Part shown: piece after piece, positions 61,834 through 64,000 of the stretch
Numbering within the stretch: the first letter of the stretch is position 1
How the letters are laid out: the number at the start of each line of letters is the position of its first letter
Assembly: GCF_964656455.1 (NCBI RefSeq)
Contig: NC_135726.1
Coordinates: 29,293,930 to 29,357,929, forward strand
Length of the DNA: 64,000 bases
Reading direction: 5' to 3'
From: Halichoerus grypus
Taxonomy: Eukaryota > Chordata > Mammalia > Carnivora > Phocidae
Program-made: the position numbers and the translations under genes
Notes under the pieces: generated by a model
What the model was told of the DNA's origin: nothing
Seen by the model: the letters and a program-made list of their open reading frames with translations, nothing else
Database searches by the model: none

Positions 61834-61875
61834 CAGTTACTAGTTGTTTAGTTACTAGTTACTAGTTAGTTGTTT
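61834..61875. repeat. Imperfect tandem (GTTACTA)n repeat
   Basis: 'agttactagttgtttagtta' followed by two more ctagtta-type units. Confidence 0.8.
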
Positions 61876-62080
61876 ACTATATGGGCTCTAAATGCTTTAC
61901 ATAAATTAATTCATTTGTCCTCCTAACTCTCAGTGGTAGTTACTGTAATGACACTGAGGTTCAGAGAACTTAAGTAACCTGCCCCAGGTTGCACAGCGAG
62001 TCAGTGGCAGAGCCAGGACTCAAGCCCAGGTGGCGGGGATGTGGCATCCATGCTGTTTAGTCAGTATGCTACACGTACAA
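61876..62080 (-). repeat. MIR SINE, nearly complete
   Basis: 'acataaattaattcatttgt', 'cactgaggttcagagaactt', 'gccccaggttgcacagcgag' and 'gagccaggactcaagcccag' are reversed MIR. Confidence 0.9.
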
Positions 62081-63300
62081 GGAAAGAGGTATTAACCTGA
62101 ATTCCAAAAGAGCTTGATCGTCTCTCTCATTTACAAGGAGGCAAGATAAATGGACCAAAGCGAATACTTGCCCATGTTTTGTCACATACATGTTCATTAT
62201 TAACCTTAAAGAGGACTTCAGATAACTCAGGACAGTTATGATTTAATGCTCTCCCTAATCCTGACTAAAAAGGCATCCGCTGCCTATGCGGGTAGATGGG
62301 TCCAAAAGTCGGTGGAATTATATGCTCCCTTTCATGAAAATGCAAATGTCTCTGAAAGCAGCTAATAAGTAAATCTGTACTTTTCCAAAGTAGCAAGGAT
62401 TAACTTCATTGTGGGTTAAATTAGCTGAACATCAGAAAAGGACATCCAAAATAAACAGTCATGTACTGGTGGTAGCCAGGGGTGATGTGACCAAATGCAC
62501 ACTTGAGGAGGAATTCCAAATGTGGTCATGACCATTTTCCTGGTTCAAAGTAAACAGAGAAACAAGGCAAGTTTTGACATGGACAAGACATTCGAGATCA
62601 TAAAAAATCAGCAGCCTCACCAGCAGGCCACAAGTCTAGATTAAATGCATATTTCAGATGACTCAGAAACCACTCCCAAAATGACTCTGCTCATGAGCCA
62701 AACAGAGGCCATTTCTCCATTTACAAAGCTGCCTACCCATTCCACCAAGGTTCTACGACACAGAATTGCCCCTTTGTGCAACAATCAGAAAATTTCAAAA
62801 AAAGCGTTAAGATTCCCTTCCATCATCTACTAACTTAGCAAATAACTCTTTCACCTTCTACCTCCAAGGGAGCCACAACCCCACTTTCCAGCATTGTCTC
62901 CCTAAAGGCAGAAATGCCCAGCAGTCATGATGCTGAGTCAAATGGCATTTACCTATTCTGCGCCCAGTACCATACTAGGAATGCTAACATTTATTATCTC
63001 TTCTAACTGCAAAGAATTTAAAACCTGAGCTCTATCTGGCGGCTAACAAAGAAGACAGGCAGATACGGAAATGGTCAAAATTCACGCAGCCCCTTGTGAG
63101 AGCAACCGTGTGAAGGATCAAAGGATGTCATGTACTTAGACCATTTTAGAAAAGACATAAAATTCACTGTGATGTTGCCAGTGTGGAAGGAACTCCCAAA
63201 TGTTGGAAACATCTATCAGTGGCTGAAACATATCTAAATACACTATGTGCCTCGGCCTGTGCTGGGTATTGCGGCCGACAGAAAAGGAGTTAATAGCTCT
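62081..63300. other. Intron 1 sequence, mostly without recognised repeats
   Basis: Only a weak MIR-like stretch at about 62955-63010 ('gtaccatactaggaatgcta'). No exon or RNA gene. Confidence 0.4.
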
Positions 63301-63309
63301 CATATCATC

Positions 63310-63445
63310 ACCATAGCCGCTAATACTAACGAATTTCAGTTGAGCATTTAGTATACCATACTAAGGGCCTTAACCTGTATTAACTCACTTAAACCTCAAA
63401 TCAACCCAGTGAACAATCCAGCCAGAATTTCGACACAGGGGGAAA
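63310..63445 (-). repeat. MIR SINE fragment
   Basis: 'ccttaacctgtattaactca' and 'cttaaacctcaaatcaaccc' are the reversed MIR 3' half. Confidence 0.75.
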
Positions 63446-63817
63446 CTGTATGAGTCTTATTACAGTATAAAGTCAAAACTTTTTCTATGAAACTGTTATT
63501 TTTGGATGATATCTGGGGATTCTTTATATACTTTAGGCCAGTAAACAATTTATCCCTTGATTGTTATTAAATTGTTCAAAATATCCCCAGAACCTGATGT
63601 GTAAACGTTATAAAACCTAACCTGTAAATGGAGTATGTTGAATGCTTCATACCACAATAACCACAAGGAAATTACTTTTCTTGATGCAACATTAAAATTG
63701 AGGAGTCCCATGGGCTTAATAATGGCACCTTTAAAAGAGGTACCTTCCCGTTTAAAAAAAAAAAAAATCCTTAAAGTGCCTTGCTCCAAGGTAGCACCGG
63801 AGAGGGGGCGGCGTTGT

Positions 63818-63832
63818 GGGGGGGGGGGGGGG
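63818..63832. repeat. G15 homopolymer
   Basis: Fifteen G within a G-rich stretch (63800-63835), the longest G run in the window. Possible assembly artefact or G-quadruplex-prone site. Confidence 0.9.
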
Positions 63833-64000
63833 AGTCAGATTACAGCCTTTTACTTGAAGTTTCACAGCTAAAGATTCAACATGAAATCCACTGCTATCAA
63901 AATCAGTCTTCATATATAACTAAGAACAAAAGAGTTTCCATCTTTAAGGTCAGATTAAGGTAATAGGCTGGATTGAGCCATCTATCCGGTAAAATAAATG

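Noticed and set aside
63310..63445. Candidate for the human rs1421085 (ARID5B-site) counterpart, because of vaguely similar wording at the expected distance
   Set aside because: The similarity is explained by a reversed MIR. By spacing from the other SNP blocks, the true site is expected at about 64-65 kb, at or beyond the window edge.

Overview
The window is nuclear DNA from a carnivoran mammal, most likely an arctoid (bear, seal or mustelid group). It holds about two dozen SINEC-type tRNA-derived SINEs with the non-canid, non-felid consensus, together with eutherian MIR, L2, L1, LTR and hAT fossils. There are no operons or prokaryotic signals. Many short open frames can be read, but only two stretches are real coding sequence.

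The gene is FTO, the nuclear Fe(II)/2-oxoglutarate-dependent RNA m6A/m6Am demethylase, and it lies on the minus strand. Exon 3 is at 4212-4836 (625 bp; it contains the HxD iron ligands and part of the 2-oxoglutarate pocket). Exon 2 is at 19432-19509 (78 bp). Both have consensus splice sites and join in frame (phase 0 between exons 2 and 3, phase 1 after exon 3). Positions 1-4211 are the 5' part of intron 3, 4837-19431 is the whole of intron 2, and 19510-64000 is the 3' part of intron 1. Exon 1 with the promoter, and exons 4-9, lie outside the window.

The introns are mostly layered transposon debris. Intron 2 is dominated by minus-oriented L2, with MIR, an LTR and several SINEC copies nested in it. 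Intron 1 carries a ~10 kb L1-in-L1 nest (25.6-35.8 kb) that itself received three SINEs, a hAT transposon fossil (53.5-54.9 kb), and more L2, MIR and L1 pieces. Stretches without recognisable repeats (19.5-22.0, 22.7-23.9, 43.2-45.1, 45.3-46.6, 52.4-53.5, 57.2-58.4, 60.2-61.3 and 62.1-63.3 kb) are where conserved regulatory sequence is most likely to remain.

The most informative non-coding observation is that two short blocks in intron 1 match, from memory, the human sequence around the obesity-associated SNPs rs9939609 (orthologous base about 45927) and rs8050136 (about 49899). Their order, orientation and spacing fit the human locus. The window therefore covers much of the carnivore counterpart of the FTO intron-1 obesity block, which in humans acts on IRX3/IRX5. 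I found no new gene system, CRISPR array, RNA gene or prokaryotic element.
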